Source: Limnoperna fortunei (Eukaryota > Mollusca > Bivalvia > Mytilida > Modiolidae). Taken from it: DNA of 64,000 bases. The stretch is taken from assembly GCA_944474755.1 (NCBI GenBank), contig OX104118.1:76773865-76837864 (forward strand). Direction: 5' to 3'. The stretch's first letter is position 1. Each line of letters begins with the position of its first letter. This document shows positions 1-10,506 of the stretch, in pieces. Below the pieces are notes generated by a model that was given only the letters and a program-made list of their open reading frames with translations, ran no database searches and had not been told where the DNA came from. A program made the translations under genes and the position numbers.

Positions 1-2443
1 CATGAGATGGTTACAAATCGGGATTTTGTCCAAAATCGTTAAATTTTAAGAAAAAGTCATTTTTGAAACAATCAAATACCCCACATGCTTTGATCAAAAC
101 CATAAATTTAACAATATTTTTTTCCTCATCACAAAGAAAATTTATGTTGAATATTTTTCTTGCAAGGATTGAAAACCTATTTCGACGTTTAATTATAAAA
201 ATCACAGCATTTAAACATTTTTCTGACTAATTATGGCAGGTAACTAAATAAGAGAGGAACAAAAAGAATAATAAAAATCACAGGAAGAGAAACGAAAAAA
301 CTTAACAAGAACCATAAATAATAAACCATCAATTAAAACAAAAAACAGTTTTCGCAAAGTGTCTCACCTATATTGTTAAGAAGTACTGATTACAGGCCAG
401 TTAATTTCAGAAGGACGACACTGACGAAATGGTCTCAATGGTTCGATAGAAACTATACTAAGAGGTCAACATCTTGCGTTGACAGTGATATATTCCAGTT
501 CAATAATTCTGTCTCTGTAGTATTTCTTTAAAATCAATTAGAACGTTATTACGACTATACCGACTTCGTTTAAAGAAATAAACTATTTATTGGATGGAAA
601 TTATATAAATTTTATGCTTCTATGATTTTGGTATGGTTAGTAGACGATACAATAGCATGTGTACGTATATTTGTTTTTAACACATATTCTATGTAACCCT
701 GTTATGGATAATGAACTAATATTCATCATCGCATGTTTACAAATATGGTATTATAACAAATGAAATATACTTATCATTATTGATAATTTATTTATATTAA
801 TAATTTATATTGTACATATACATTTATGTATTTTTTTTAATTTAATGCCACTTTATGTAGTTTTTGGCAATAACGTGGAGTTACGATTTTATTCGAGAAG
901 AAGCTAGATTACTCCGTTAAACCAGCGACCTTCGGAAGGAAAACTTGCAATCCTTGTTTATGCTGCCTTCATCTGCCGTGTATAACATGACGAGGGAAAA
1001 AGTTCTACGACGTTCCCGATTACATTTGATGTTATAAATTATACAAAGTTGGTAATTCTTGAAAATACACGTAAGAACTTATAGCCCGTGTGATAACCAT
1101 AACAGATATAGATTTATGATAACCATTTATGAGAAAACAATATTTACAAATGTCAATTTAGATCGTGTTTCATTGTTACACAAATCTGTTGTCAATTGTT
1201 ATCACTAAGTACAGTATAACTAGTAGCATTTTGAGTATCTGTATTATTATTCACAATAAAGGGGCCGCTTGGTCTAGGCAAATAGTCAACTATCTATTAT
1301 TATCACTGGCGGGTTAACACTGGGAATTGTTTTAGTTCAGCACGACTTCCTACAGCAAGATTAGCCTGTAAAATGCCGACAGACGCGCACAACTCCATTT
1401 AACTAACAAAGATAGCAATCAATGCCACACAAGATTGTTAATGTTTAAAGTAGCTTATGCCAACGCTGTTGTCATTTTGTCAATTCCGAAAATGAAACTC
1501 TTCTGTTTAACTGTAATTTTCATCGAAAAAATCTATTCATTTTATTGAAACAAGAGGATTCTTCCATTTAAAAAACAACAGTACACTATGAAAAATACCT
1601 CAAAATTATTTGTTTAGAATGGTACTGGCAACCACATATTGTAGCAGACCTCCGCGCTGGCTTCAGGATTTTGTATTTATGCCCAAATCGCGTCTTTCTG
1701 TCCTAGAAACTTTTACATTGACATAATAAAACGTGTTTTTCTTATGTTTTAAAATATACGTAAAAGTTGTAAAAATGTGTCATTCGAAAGTACGCATTAA
1801 GCTTTGTGAATATTTTGCTGTTTAGCTGTGATTAACATGTATATCTAACAAGTGGAGAGCATTACACATCAAATAGCAGTGTTTGGTACAGCGATCCTGA
1901 AAAAGATCCCACTCTAGATCGGTAAATAGGACGGTGTCCACGTACTGTTAAAGAGCTGTCATACTATTTATACGGTCCACTTTACACTTCATAGTTCCAG
2001 ATCTCTAATGTAGAACCATCCGAGATTTCAGTTGTGAAAACGTTCATGTAGTCATAATGCGTTGGGCTTAACTAATAGCTTAAATCAGAAAAGATTACGC
2101 TGAAAATGCCTAAGATTCTTATAGTTGGTTCTTATTGATTCCAATTAATTATCTGGAAGTCGTAAAACTCAATAATGGCATAATTTATCAATGATTCCAA
2201 TTTACCTGAAATTCATGTTATTATTCAGAAATTTGCAGTAAAATATGAATATGTTATATCAGACAAAACAGAGTAATTACTATAAAAAGTCATGACGAAA
2301 AACTTATCATCGTTAAACCTTAATAATATATGTTTAGTCCCAGGGCGATTCATACAATGACATAACCGGTAAAATCCATAACTAATATGTCAGCAGTCTA
2401 GTCTGTACGTTTAGACGACAATACTTTATGTGTTATTTTTTAG
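1..2443. other. AT-rich non-coding stretch
   Basis: I see no convincing exon here. The stretch is probably an intron of the membrane-protein gene whose last two exons follow, or intergenic DNA. A short piece near 935-965 resembles the reverse-oriented SINE body seen elsewhere in the window, but it is too short to be sure. An upstream exon without a strong protein signature could have been missed. Confidence 0.4.
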
Positions 2444-2531
2444 ATTATGGACTTAAATGTAAATATTTCACTGCCAACAGTCACTAACAAATTATTACAG
2501 ACTGAAAATGGTACATGCCGAGATTGTGATG
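2444..2531 (+). CDS. Penultimate exon of a single-pass membrane protein (partial gene)
   Basis: The exon is bounded by a T-rich acceptor ending TTTTTTAG and a strong donor (G|GTAAGT). It has an open frame that reads IMDLNVNISLPTVTNKLLQT, then a short segment with NGT (a possible N-glycosylation site) and CRDCD. The exon ends one nucleotide into a glycine codon, which is completed exactly by the next exon at 3234. The ATG at 2447 could be a start codon, but an upstream exon is equally possible, so the 5' end of the gene is unresolved. I do not recognise the family. Confidence 0.5.
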
Positions 2532-3233
2532 GTAAGTATAGTAAACAACTGGAAAGAGGGAAAAAAAAATAATTTCAATTTTATTTCTTGCTTAAGAATT
2601 GAAAATTCGTACTAAACAAGTAATATGACAATTAAGCTATCACATTTTTTACTTCAATTTTAAAATTGAGATACATTGGAGTCAGTGACGATTGCATTTT
2701 ATTTTTCGCCGAGCGTTCAGCTAAACAATGACAAAAACAAGTTCCTGTTATTTCAAAGATCTACATTGCATTCAAACTCTTTCAATACTGCTAATTAAAA
2801 TCAAGGTATTTCATACATCACATTTTTCGGACACTATATTCAGACTAGTATTTATCATACATGTAGCTCGCTATGCGGAGAAGTAAAGTTCTGAATTATA
2901 AACGTATTGTTGAATGATTCTCAAACGATTGTTTTCTTAACATAATAATTGCTAGCTTCCTTTTTAATACTATATCTTGAAATAATGCCATCTTTTTATC
3001 CAATAAATATCTTTAGTGTATCTAATGACAATCCTGAAGGGAACATATATCATGTAACTTAAGCAATTTCCGACTAAGCATATTTGTAGAAGCCTTAAAA
3101 AAACCTAAGGACAACCAACTTAATACACGAACTGTTACTTTTAAATAACTACATTTAAAACTGTTCATATTCGTCCCTAAAGGATGGCTAGATAATTGAG
3201 TGACTCTATTTAAGTATTTCTTTTTTTTTTCAG

Positions 3234-3439
3234 GCATTAAAGATGGCTTTCAATTTATCATTTCATTTGCAGTCATAGTTTCGTTGTCGATTTTAGTTCT
3301 GATCGTGACAGCAGTAAGTTGGTACGTCATAAAAAGGAAGAATGAAAAATATCGAAATTCAACTCTACCAACAGACTGCACCGATGAAATGGATTTATGC
3401 AAAATAACTAATAAAAATGAAAATCCAACGTCAGAATAA
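3234..3439 (+). CDS. Last exon: transmembrane segment and cytoplasmic tail of an unrecognised membrane protein
   Basis: The exon follows a long polypyrimidine tract and CAG acceptor. It encodes about 68 residues ending at TAA (3437-3439). A hydrophobic helix of about 23 residues (starting FQFIISFAVIVSLSILVLIV) is followed by a basic stop-transfer patch (IKRKNEKYR) and a polar tail rich in T, D, E and N. This is the layout of a type I single-pass receptor or adhesion protein, with the preceding exon giving the juxtamembrane ectodomain. An AATAAA signal lies about 120 nt downstream. The gene points toward the 3' end of MDN1, so the two are convergent. The family is not identified. Confidence 0.55.
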
Positions 3440-3560
3440 TTTGAAAAGACGTTACACATCAACCAACCAGTCAATTAACATTCACTGGCTTCAGATTACC
3501 ATTTCGGTTTAGTAAAATACCAAATAATTAAACAATACCAGTTGGACTTCGACTTAGTTG

Positions 3561-3566
3561 AATAAA
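3561..3566 (+). promoter_or_regulatory. Candidate polyadenylation signal AATAAA
   Basis: A canonical hexamer lies about 120 nt past the stop codon of the plus-strand membrane-protein exon. It is the first AATAAA after that stop. Confidence 0.45.
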
Positions 3567-4639
3567 GTACTAATTAAAAGCATCAACTTGTAATTTCTAT
3601 AAAAATAATCGTGCTTCGATCCATAGTCTTGAAATATAATAATTTGCAAGATAAGAACACATGTGCCATAAGAATGCATAATCGTACCCATGCATTTTTG
3701 TGAGGGTATGAATTTAGTCCATAACTCGGAATCCGAATGATGCAGAGCAGGAGTGAATCACTCCCAGCATTTGATGTCGAAAAGCATTGCATATATAATC
3801 AAACATGTACATGATGATAATTATAGCTGTTTTTTTAATTAACTGCTGTGTGTTGTGTCTTGACTGACATATCTATACTGACTATAAGTAAAAAATGTAG
3901 ATGATGCTTGAATTGTGAATTTATAGATCGAAGTTAGAATTTTTGAATGGCTACATTACGAGGAGTAAATTCTGCTTTTATGCTACAAATCAAACAACTA
4001 AAATTGAATTACTACAGAAGTTATGTTTGGCCTAATGTAAAATGTAAGGCTGTTTTGGGCAAATACTTGGATTCCCCTTTTGTCCTTTCCCAATTCCATA
4101 TTTCAGTTTTTTATTATACCATTATAGGAATGTTTTTCAATTCCAAACAATCAAGTCAAAATCACACACCAATTTTGATAGTCAATTAAATTTATGGGAC
4201 AACAGAAAGATAGAATACATTTTAAATCCAATAGAAATCAACAGACCAAAGCCTTTCGAAGATATAGCCAATTATATCGTTCGCTGTGATCAAAAGCAGA
4301 TTTTAAAAAGGTTAATCGTCATCTTGAAATGTGTTATTATCGTTTATTATACTTCCTGCAAAACGTTGTCTTTGTATACCCCCGCTGCACAGAGTCGGGG
4401 CTATATAGTGGTCCTCATGTCCGTCTGTCCGTTCAAATGAAAATGGTGAATTATTATTTGGAAAAAAACTAGCAGACAAACAAGCGTTTTTCATTATACA
4501 TATAATCAGTACAGTATCTAAATGGTAGTTCACGTTTTTTATTAGATAATAGGCATTCAGTATAATACAAATCATACTGCCCTTAAACACAGGTTTTAGG
4601 GTGAAAAAATATCGCCTGAGAGGAAGTCGAGTTATTATT

Positions 4640-5290
4640 TTTTCTTCATGGGCATGTGATAACCTACAATAACAGTAGCTTCAATAATGTAGCTCCTTTT
4701 TTAAAGAGGCCACAGTACTCGTAATGGAGCAGCCGGGAGTGATTCACATCCTATTGTTATGCCTATAATCAGCTATTAAACTGTTTCCCTGAATTGCCAC
4801 ATACTTTTTAATGTCTTTGAAGTTTAACTGATATTTCTACAACACCTTATTCGTTAGTTTGACACTTTATTCTTAATCATGGCATTGTTGACAAAATTTG
4901 AATTACGGAAGTGCAGAATTTCTGAATCGATTTGGTAAAAAATGTTCATTCAGATCAAATTTGCCGGATTCATTGCATTAGCTGGGATCAAATTTTTACC
5001 GATACGATTCTACAATTCTACACTCCACGATTTTAATTTTGTCAACAATGCCATTAATACGAAAAAGTGTTAAAATTATTGAATTTAGACATTGTACAAA
5101 TGTCAGCTGAACGGCGAAGAAAGGAAAAAGTGTTTATTAAACAAAAACAGCAGTTTGATAGCGGATTATAAGTATAAATCCTAAGAGAGATTTAGCTCCA
5201 TTAGGAGTAAAGGGGCCTCTTTGTAGCTTCGTCCATAAAAAAGAGCTACAATATAGTAGCTACTATAAGACCCTCGTTTAAAGGCAGTAT
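4640..5290. mobile_element. Foldback (palindromic) repeat element, copy 1
   Basis: The sequence is organised as a large imperfect inverted repeat. Its outer arms include TGTAGCTCC...AGAGGCC near 4690-4712 and GGGGCCTCTTTGTAGCT near 5212-5228. Its inner arms include CATGGCATTGTTGACAAAAT near 4879 and the complementary ATTTTGTCAACAATGCCAT near 5035. A second, diverged copy with the same order of segments lies at 53411-53944. There is no coding capacity, so it is best described as a non-autonomous foldback or MITE-like element. Confidence 0.6.
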
Positions 5291-5299
5291 GATTAGGAT

Positions 5300-6370
5300 G
5301 GGCATTTAACCATAATATGCTTTCCATGAAAACATTTTATTGGTCTAACACATTATTACTCACAGAACTAGATTTGACGAAAATAATTTTGGTGAAAATA
5401 CATCAATGTGTTTGTAGTTGTAACAAAAATAGTTCTACACAAAATAAATAATTTTAACAAAACGAAGAATTAATTTACATCAGAAGCTTAAATAAGAAGT
5501 AGTTCTTTAAAAAACGCTACATACATTAATTGAAAAATTGCTTCTATCGGCTATTCCCTAGGTGTCATTAAGATAAGGGGTCGAAGATTTAACTTATAAA
5601 AGAGTTGAACGTCGGTAACCAATCTTCTCTCCTGATAGGTAATATGGACGAGTTAAATCCAGACTTAAGATTTTTAGAAAATTATAAAATACAGTCCAAA
5701 TTTGATTCGTTCTAGCCACTAAACAAGATGACGAGTCTGCTAATGAAATAGCTGATTTATAGTACAGTGGATATCTTGGTTCGAGGTGGGAATATCGAAT
5801 ATAATTACACTGATAGGCGTTCCGAAAATCGTTCTTAAAAGGCTGAATTCTTGAAACGTAACCAACATGCATAAAGTTTTTATAGGCAGTCGAAATTACC
5901 CGCTCTTTTCACAACTAATGCATTGTTTGACAACTTGTTATATTGTCCTGAATATAGCTACTGTGTTTTCTTTAAATTAAATAATTCCGGTCAAGTCATT
6001 TGTTAGATACTTCCGTTCAGTAAGCCAATTTGAAATGTGATGTGGGAAATTTCCCTAATAATATTGATTCCTTTATAACAAAACGTGTCTTCCAGCATAT
6101 TCACATTAATCAATAGACTTATAATCTCTGTAAAGCAAGACAACACGTTTGGAAGCCACATATATATTTTATCCAATTTCTACTACACTGTATTGAAATA
6201 TAAATATGTTTTAGATCTTGAAATAGATATTGTTAATACTACCATAGCTCCAAAGAAAGATAAAATAACAATGAAATGATTACGCACAATCAAATATTTT
6301 ATTTCAAATACGTGTGTAGACATACTAATGATTTAGCTGTAAAACTAACAAGTTACTGTGACTTAATTCT
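5300..6370. other. Intergenic AT-rich DNA, no gene recognised
   Basis: Only short, low-information open frames are present. I see no splice-bounded exon and no clear repeat in this stretch. Confidence 0.4.
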
Positions 6371-6378
6371 CCCTGACT

Positions 6379-6870
6379 TTAGCCCTACTCTGTATCTCCA
6401 AAGGGGTCTGAAAATCAATCCCTCAATATGGCATAATTATACAAAGCTATTAAGAAGATTTCGGTGTTGCTGCAAAAAATGTGACGAAAATGGTAACGGA
6501 TGGACACATGGAACGAAAACAGTGTACTGGTATGGGAAGCGAGGAATATTTGAGTTTTTAAATTGTTCCCATTATTTATGATTTTGAAAACAAATCATGC
6601 CTTTTCATAAAGTAACTACAGATGTAAGATGTTTGGACATACTAGGACAATACGAGTATCAGCAAACAATGTTCTGTTTTTGAGACTATCTCTAGATAAG
6701 AAGAGAGAAAAGAGATTAAACATACGAAGTCATTATTTCTGGAATAGCTGAGCAGATCCATTGATAACGAGGCAGACATTCAGTGCAAATGTTACTCTGT
6801 GAATTATATCCGTGGAAATTGCACAGCACAAAACATGAGTTTCAACTATCTATTAGTGAGTGGTCAGGTG
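6379..6870 (-). pseudogene. Degraded copy of an exon-like duplicated segment
   Basis: This block shares segments in the same order with 9811-10115: a common start near CTCTGTATCTCCAAA and a common coding-like part at about 6760-6830. On the minus strand the latter reads DIIHRVTFALNVCLVINGSA, close to DIIHRETFALNVFDVIKGSA in the other copy. Here the splice donor seen in the other copy is lost (CAGCTATTC instead of CAGGTATTC), and the block carries about 200 bp of extra sequence. The function of the peptide is not recognised. Confidence 0.3.
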
Positions 6871-7058
6871 CGTCTATTATTCCCACATCACTCCCTCTAA
6901 CTTCTGAATCCATTAAATTATTATCCACTCCTACCTTCTTCACTTCCCTCACTTACAGTTCACGCTTACTCCTGGTTGCCTGTAACCCCGTTACCAGATT
7001 AATTAGATTATAGTTAACTATAAAGCAAAAATAAAATCTCTGATACGAAATAATAACT

Positions 7059-8424
7059 AGAGGCTCACAGGAGCCTGTATCGCTCACCTGAACCTGAAAC
7101 CAAAAAACCCTTTTATCCAGCTTTTCTATCCTATCAGGAATTCCCCCAACATATATAAGGGAAATAACTCCTATAACGAGGATCTTTTGATGCTTAAAGG
7201 GAGAAGGGAGGTTCACTTCAAATTTGCTGTATCTGTTATACTTTTTTAACTATCAGCCGAAAACTCTATCTACCCCACCCTTTTTTCTATTTTAAGCCAA
7301 CGTAGCTATGTAGGTAGTCAGCTGTCATGATTTGCACAATTTTGATAGACATCCTAAAGATGATGTGTGTAATGTTTCAAAGCAGTCCTTTCATTGGTTA
7401 ATGAGGAGATGTTTTAAAATCAATTCAAATTCATTAAAAAAATGTTCAGGGAGAATAATTCCTAAACGGTTCATCAGACAATCTCAACTCTAATGTCATT
7501 TTTGTAGCCCTCATAGGACAGAACAATTGAGCAATGCTAACTTTTTCTCTAGTTCTAATAATTTTCAAGATTTTGTAAAAAAATTTCAAAAATAATCAAG
7601 TTCGACAATTAAAGGGCAATAACTCCTAAAAGGAGTCATCATACATTTTCAACCCAATGGAGTTTTTCGTAGATATTTCGATGCCAATGAAGGTATGTCT
7701 CTTCGGTTTTCCTGTATCTGTTACACTTTTTGAACTATAAGCCAAAAACTGTATCTTTGGTTAATCTGCGGCCATGCTTTGTGCATACTTGGTTGAGGAC
7801 ATTTTATAGATGATGTGTACAAATATTCAAAGCAGTACTTTCAGTCGTTTCAGAGGGGAAGATTTTTACAATTCAATTAAAACCGATTAAAAAAAACAGT
7901 TCAAGAAGAATAACTCTTAAAGGGTTAATCAGACAATCTTGACTCTACAGCTATTTGTGTTGCTCTCATAGAGCAGAACAATTGAGCAATGCTTACTTTT
8001 TCTCTAGTTCTAATAATTTTCGATTTTTAGGCAAAAATGGCAAAAATCATCAATTTCGACAATTAAAGGGCAATAACTCCTACAAGGAGTCGTCATACAA
8101 CTTTGAGCTTTTGATGCTGAAGAAGGAAGGTCTATTCAGTTTTCCTGTTTTGAACTATAAGCTAAAAACTGTATTTTGACCCCCCTGTTTTATTTTTAGC
8201 CATGGTAGCCATGTTGGTTGGTCTGAGACCATGATTTGTGCAAACTTGGTAGAGGACATTTTACTGATGATGTGTGCAAAGTTTCAAAGCAATCCTTTCA
8301 GTGGTTTTGGAGAAGATTTTTAAAGAAAAGTTAACGACGACGACAATGACGACTACGATGGACGATGACAACGGACGCCTAGTGATGGCAATAGCTCACT
8401 GACCCTTCAAGTCAGGTGAGCTAA
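7059..8424. mobile_element. Non-autonomous interspersed element with GCTCACCTGA/TCAGGTGAGC ends
   Basis: The left end reads AGGCTCACAGGAGCCTGTAT followed by CGCTCACCTGA, and the right end reads TCAGGTGAGCTAA, so the termini are short inverted repeats. Internally, segments such as GGGCAATAACTCCTA recur at roughly 450-bp spacing (about 7612, 8068), indicating internal tandem duplication. Related copies lie at about 14200-15617 and 53950-54845. There is no transposase; the short open frames inside are not genes. Confidence 0.6.
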
Positions 8425-8429
8425 AAAAA

Positions 8430-9800
8430 CAAATAATAAAATATGAAATTAAATCAATAAGTGGATATAAATGGACAAAACAAGACTTTATTTTCTTCTA
8501 TCAATTAAAACGTCGTAGATAACAGAATTCAAATCAATAAAAATACAATGTATAATAAAAATGGCTTTTTCAAGTTCAATGTTTAAATAGCAATATACAA
8601 TTGGAAAAACTGTTCACTGATTGGTACCGCTCGCTTCCCTTATGTCAATGACAAAGTCCATGTTTTTCTATGGGAAACCTCAAATGTTATTTTGATCAAA
8701 AAGCAAAATGATAATATCAGGTGCACAATGGCCAAATAAATAAACTGGTATAGAGAATATGTAAAATAAGATAACTTTCCCAAACATTTAAAAAAAATTT
8801 TATTAAGTAACAATCAAAAAAATATAACACATTAATTGGAGTTAGTTCTTTTCAATATTTTATGAGGAGTTACAGTTTCATATACGGGTTGTAATGGAAA
8901 AATGGACACAAAACTAAAAAGTACCCAAAGCTAATAATTAGGCTGAGAAAGTAAAGTGTGAAACACACAAAATATGCCCCACAAATTCATTTAGCTATTC
9001 ATGCCTCCATTTTGTGTACAAAAATCCTACAAATTGAAATATAAATGATGTAGAACTCAACCTTTACAAGAAGAAAGACTTGAAATTAATCAAGCCAGAG
9101 TGACCACTGTAAGGGTAGACAAACAAACAGATGAACGGATTGACAATGTGGTGGCCTAATAATGCAAATATCAACAGTTTGATAGTTTACAATAAAAGTT
9201 AACCTAAGAAAAATGTCAAGATTTAAATAAAAACTAAATATTCTATGTTGTAATGATTGCTGTTCTTCATGTATTGGTGTAAAATTGTAAGTAGACCACG
9301 ATGATACATCCCATCACAGAGGAACCTGTCACAATTAATTATTACCCTGTTTTATTTGTAATATGTTTTATCTAATTCCTATAAAAGGCACAAATTTGAA
9401 AAATGCACCACTAAAATTAAGGATACAAGACACAATAAAGAATTAGTATTTTGAAAAGAAAACTTAGGCATGAAAGTGGGTGTTCCTCATTTTTTACCAT
9501 TATCATCAAACTAGATTTTTAGATAGTGAGGAATGATAATGCCCACATCATCCTCAACTCCAGGCGGTTTAATATTGAGAGATGAAATTATTTTTGTACA
9601 CAAAATGGGTGGCTTAATTCAACAAAGTTGTTAACAATGCCTGTCAATTTTTTGTTTTTGTGACACCTTCTAGCAGTGTTAAATAATCATGACAAGTTTT
9701 ATCACTGAACTTCAAGACTTCTAAATCAGAACTTATTTCATACAGACAAGCTGATTTCCATAGGGCTTTGGCTTGGCCCAAATAAACAAAAGTTAAATAT
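8430..9800. other. Intergenic DNA with repeat fragments
   Basis: No gene is seen. The part at about 8620-8760 matches the family with TCCATGTTTTTCTATGGGAA described at 22530-23390. The remainder is AT-rich unique-looking sequence downstream of the MDN1 3' end. Confidence 0.4.
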
Positions 9801-9982
9801 ATGATGATACCCCTGCTCTATATCTCCAAAAAGGTCCGAAAATCAATTCCCAAATAATGGCATAATCAAACAAAGCTATTAACAAAATTTATTCATTGTA
9901 TAATTTATCACTGCTGAGAAAAATGTGATGATAAAAAGAAGAGAGACATTAAGCATGATACAAGTCATTTTTACTGGAATAC

Positions 9983-10090
9983 CTGAGCAGACCCTTTGAT
10001 AACATCAAAAACATTCAGTGCAAATGTTTCTCTGTGAATTATATCTTTGGAAGTTGTAAAGCATGACAATGGAGTGTCAAGAATATACAA
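9983..10090 (-). other. Exon-like open segment downstream of MDN1
   Basis: On the minus strand a 36-codon open segment runs from a weak acceptor (GATAG) to a good donor (CAG|GTATTC). It includes DTPLSCFTTSKDIIHRETFA and continues LNVFDVIKGSAQ. A diverged copy at about 6760-6870 keeps many of the same residues, which suggests coding ancestry. It lies about 280 nt past the MDN1 stop codon and is probably part of another gene or a duplicated gene fragment. I do not recognise the family. Confidence 0.3.
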
Positions 10091-10368
10091 CTATCTGATA
10101 GGGATGGTCAGGATGGTCTCTTGACCCAAATAAACAAAAGTTAAATATTGTTTCTTTACTTGCCATATATTTCATACATATAACCAGTTAATATGTTAGA
10201 AAACGATTACTTTTATATTTTCATAAATGATTTATAACTGATGAGCTTTCTGCAGAACACATAAAAATCTACTTTCTTCCAATCAGTTGGCTAATACTCT
10301 AATGACAATTCATCATTCATAAAATCTAGTAATAATTCCATGAAATTAAGGAACTATTATTAAAATTA

Positions 10369-10506
10369 TCAGCTGTCTGTTGAAGTCACCAACTCAAACC
10401 ATTGCCTCAGTGCATCACATAGAACTTGTGGTAATGAATTAATGTCTCTTAATATAATGTAGAATGGAAACGGAAAATGGTCCATGTAGGATTTTATTTC
10501 TGGCAT
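10369..10506 (-). CDS. MDN1: MDN1 exon 26 (terminal exon, C-terminus)
   Basis: Forty-five codons plus TGA (10369-10371), after a TTGATTTCAG acceptor. It begins MPEIKSYMDHFPFPFYIILR and includes DALRQWFELV, the conserved end of the midasin VWA domain. No AATAAA follows within about 470 nt; the first is at 9888-9893 on the minus strand. Confidence 0.95.
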   Translation of the reverse strand: MPEIKSYMDHFPFPFYIILRDINSLPQVLCDALRQWFELVTSTDS

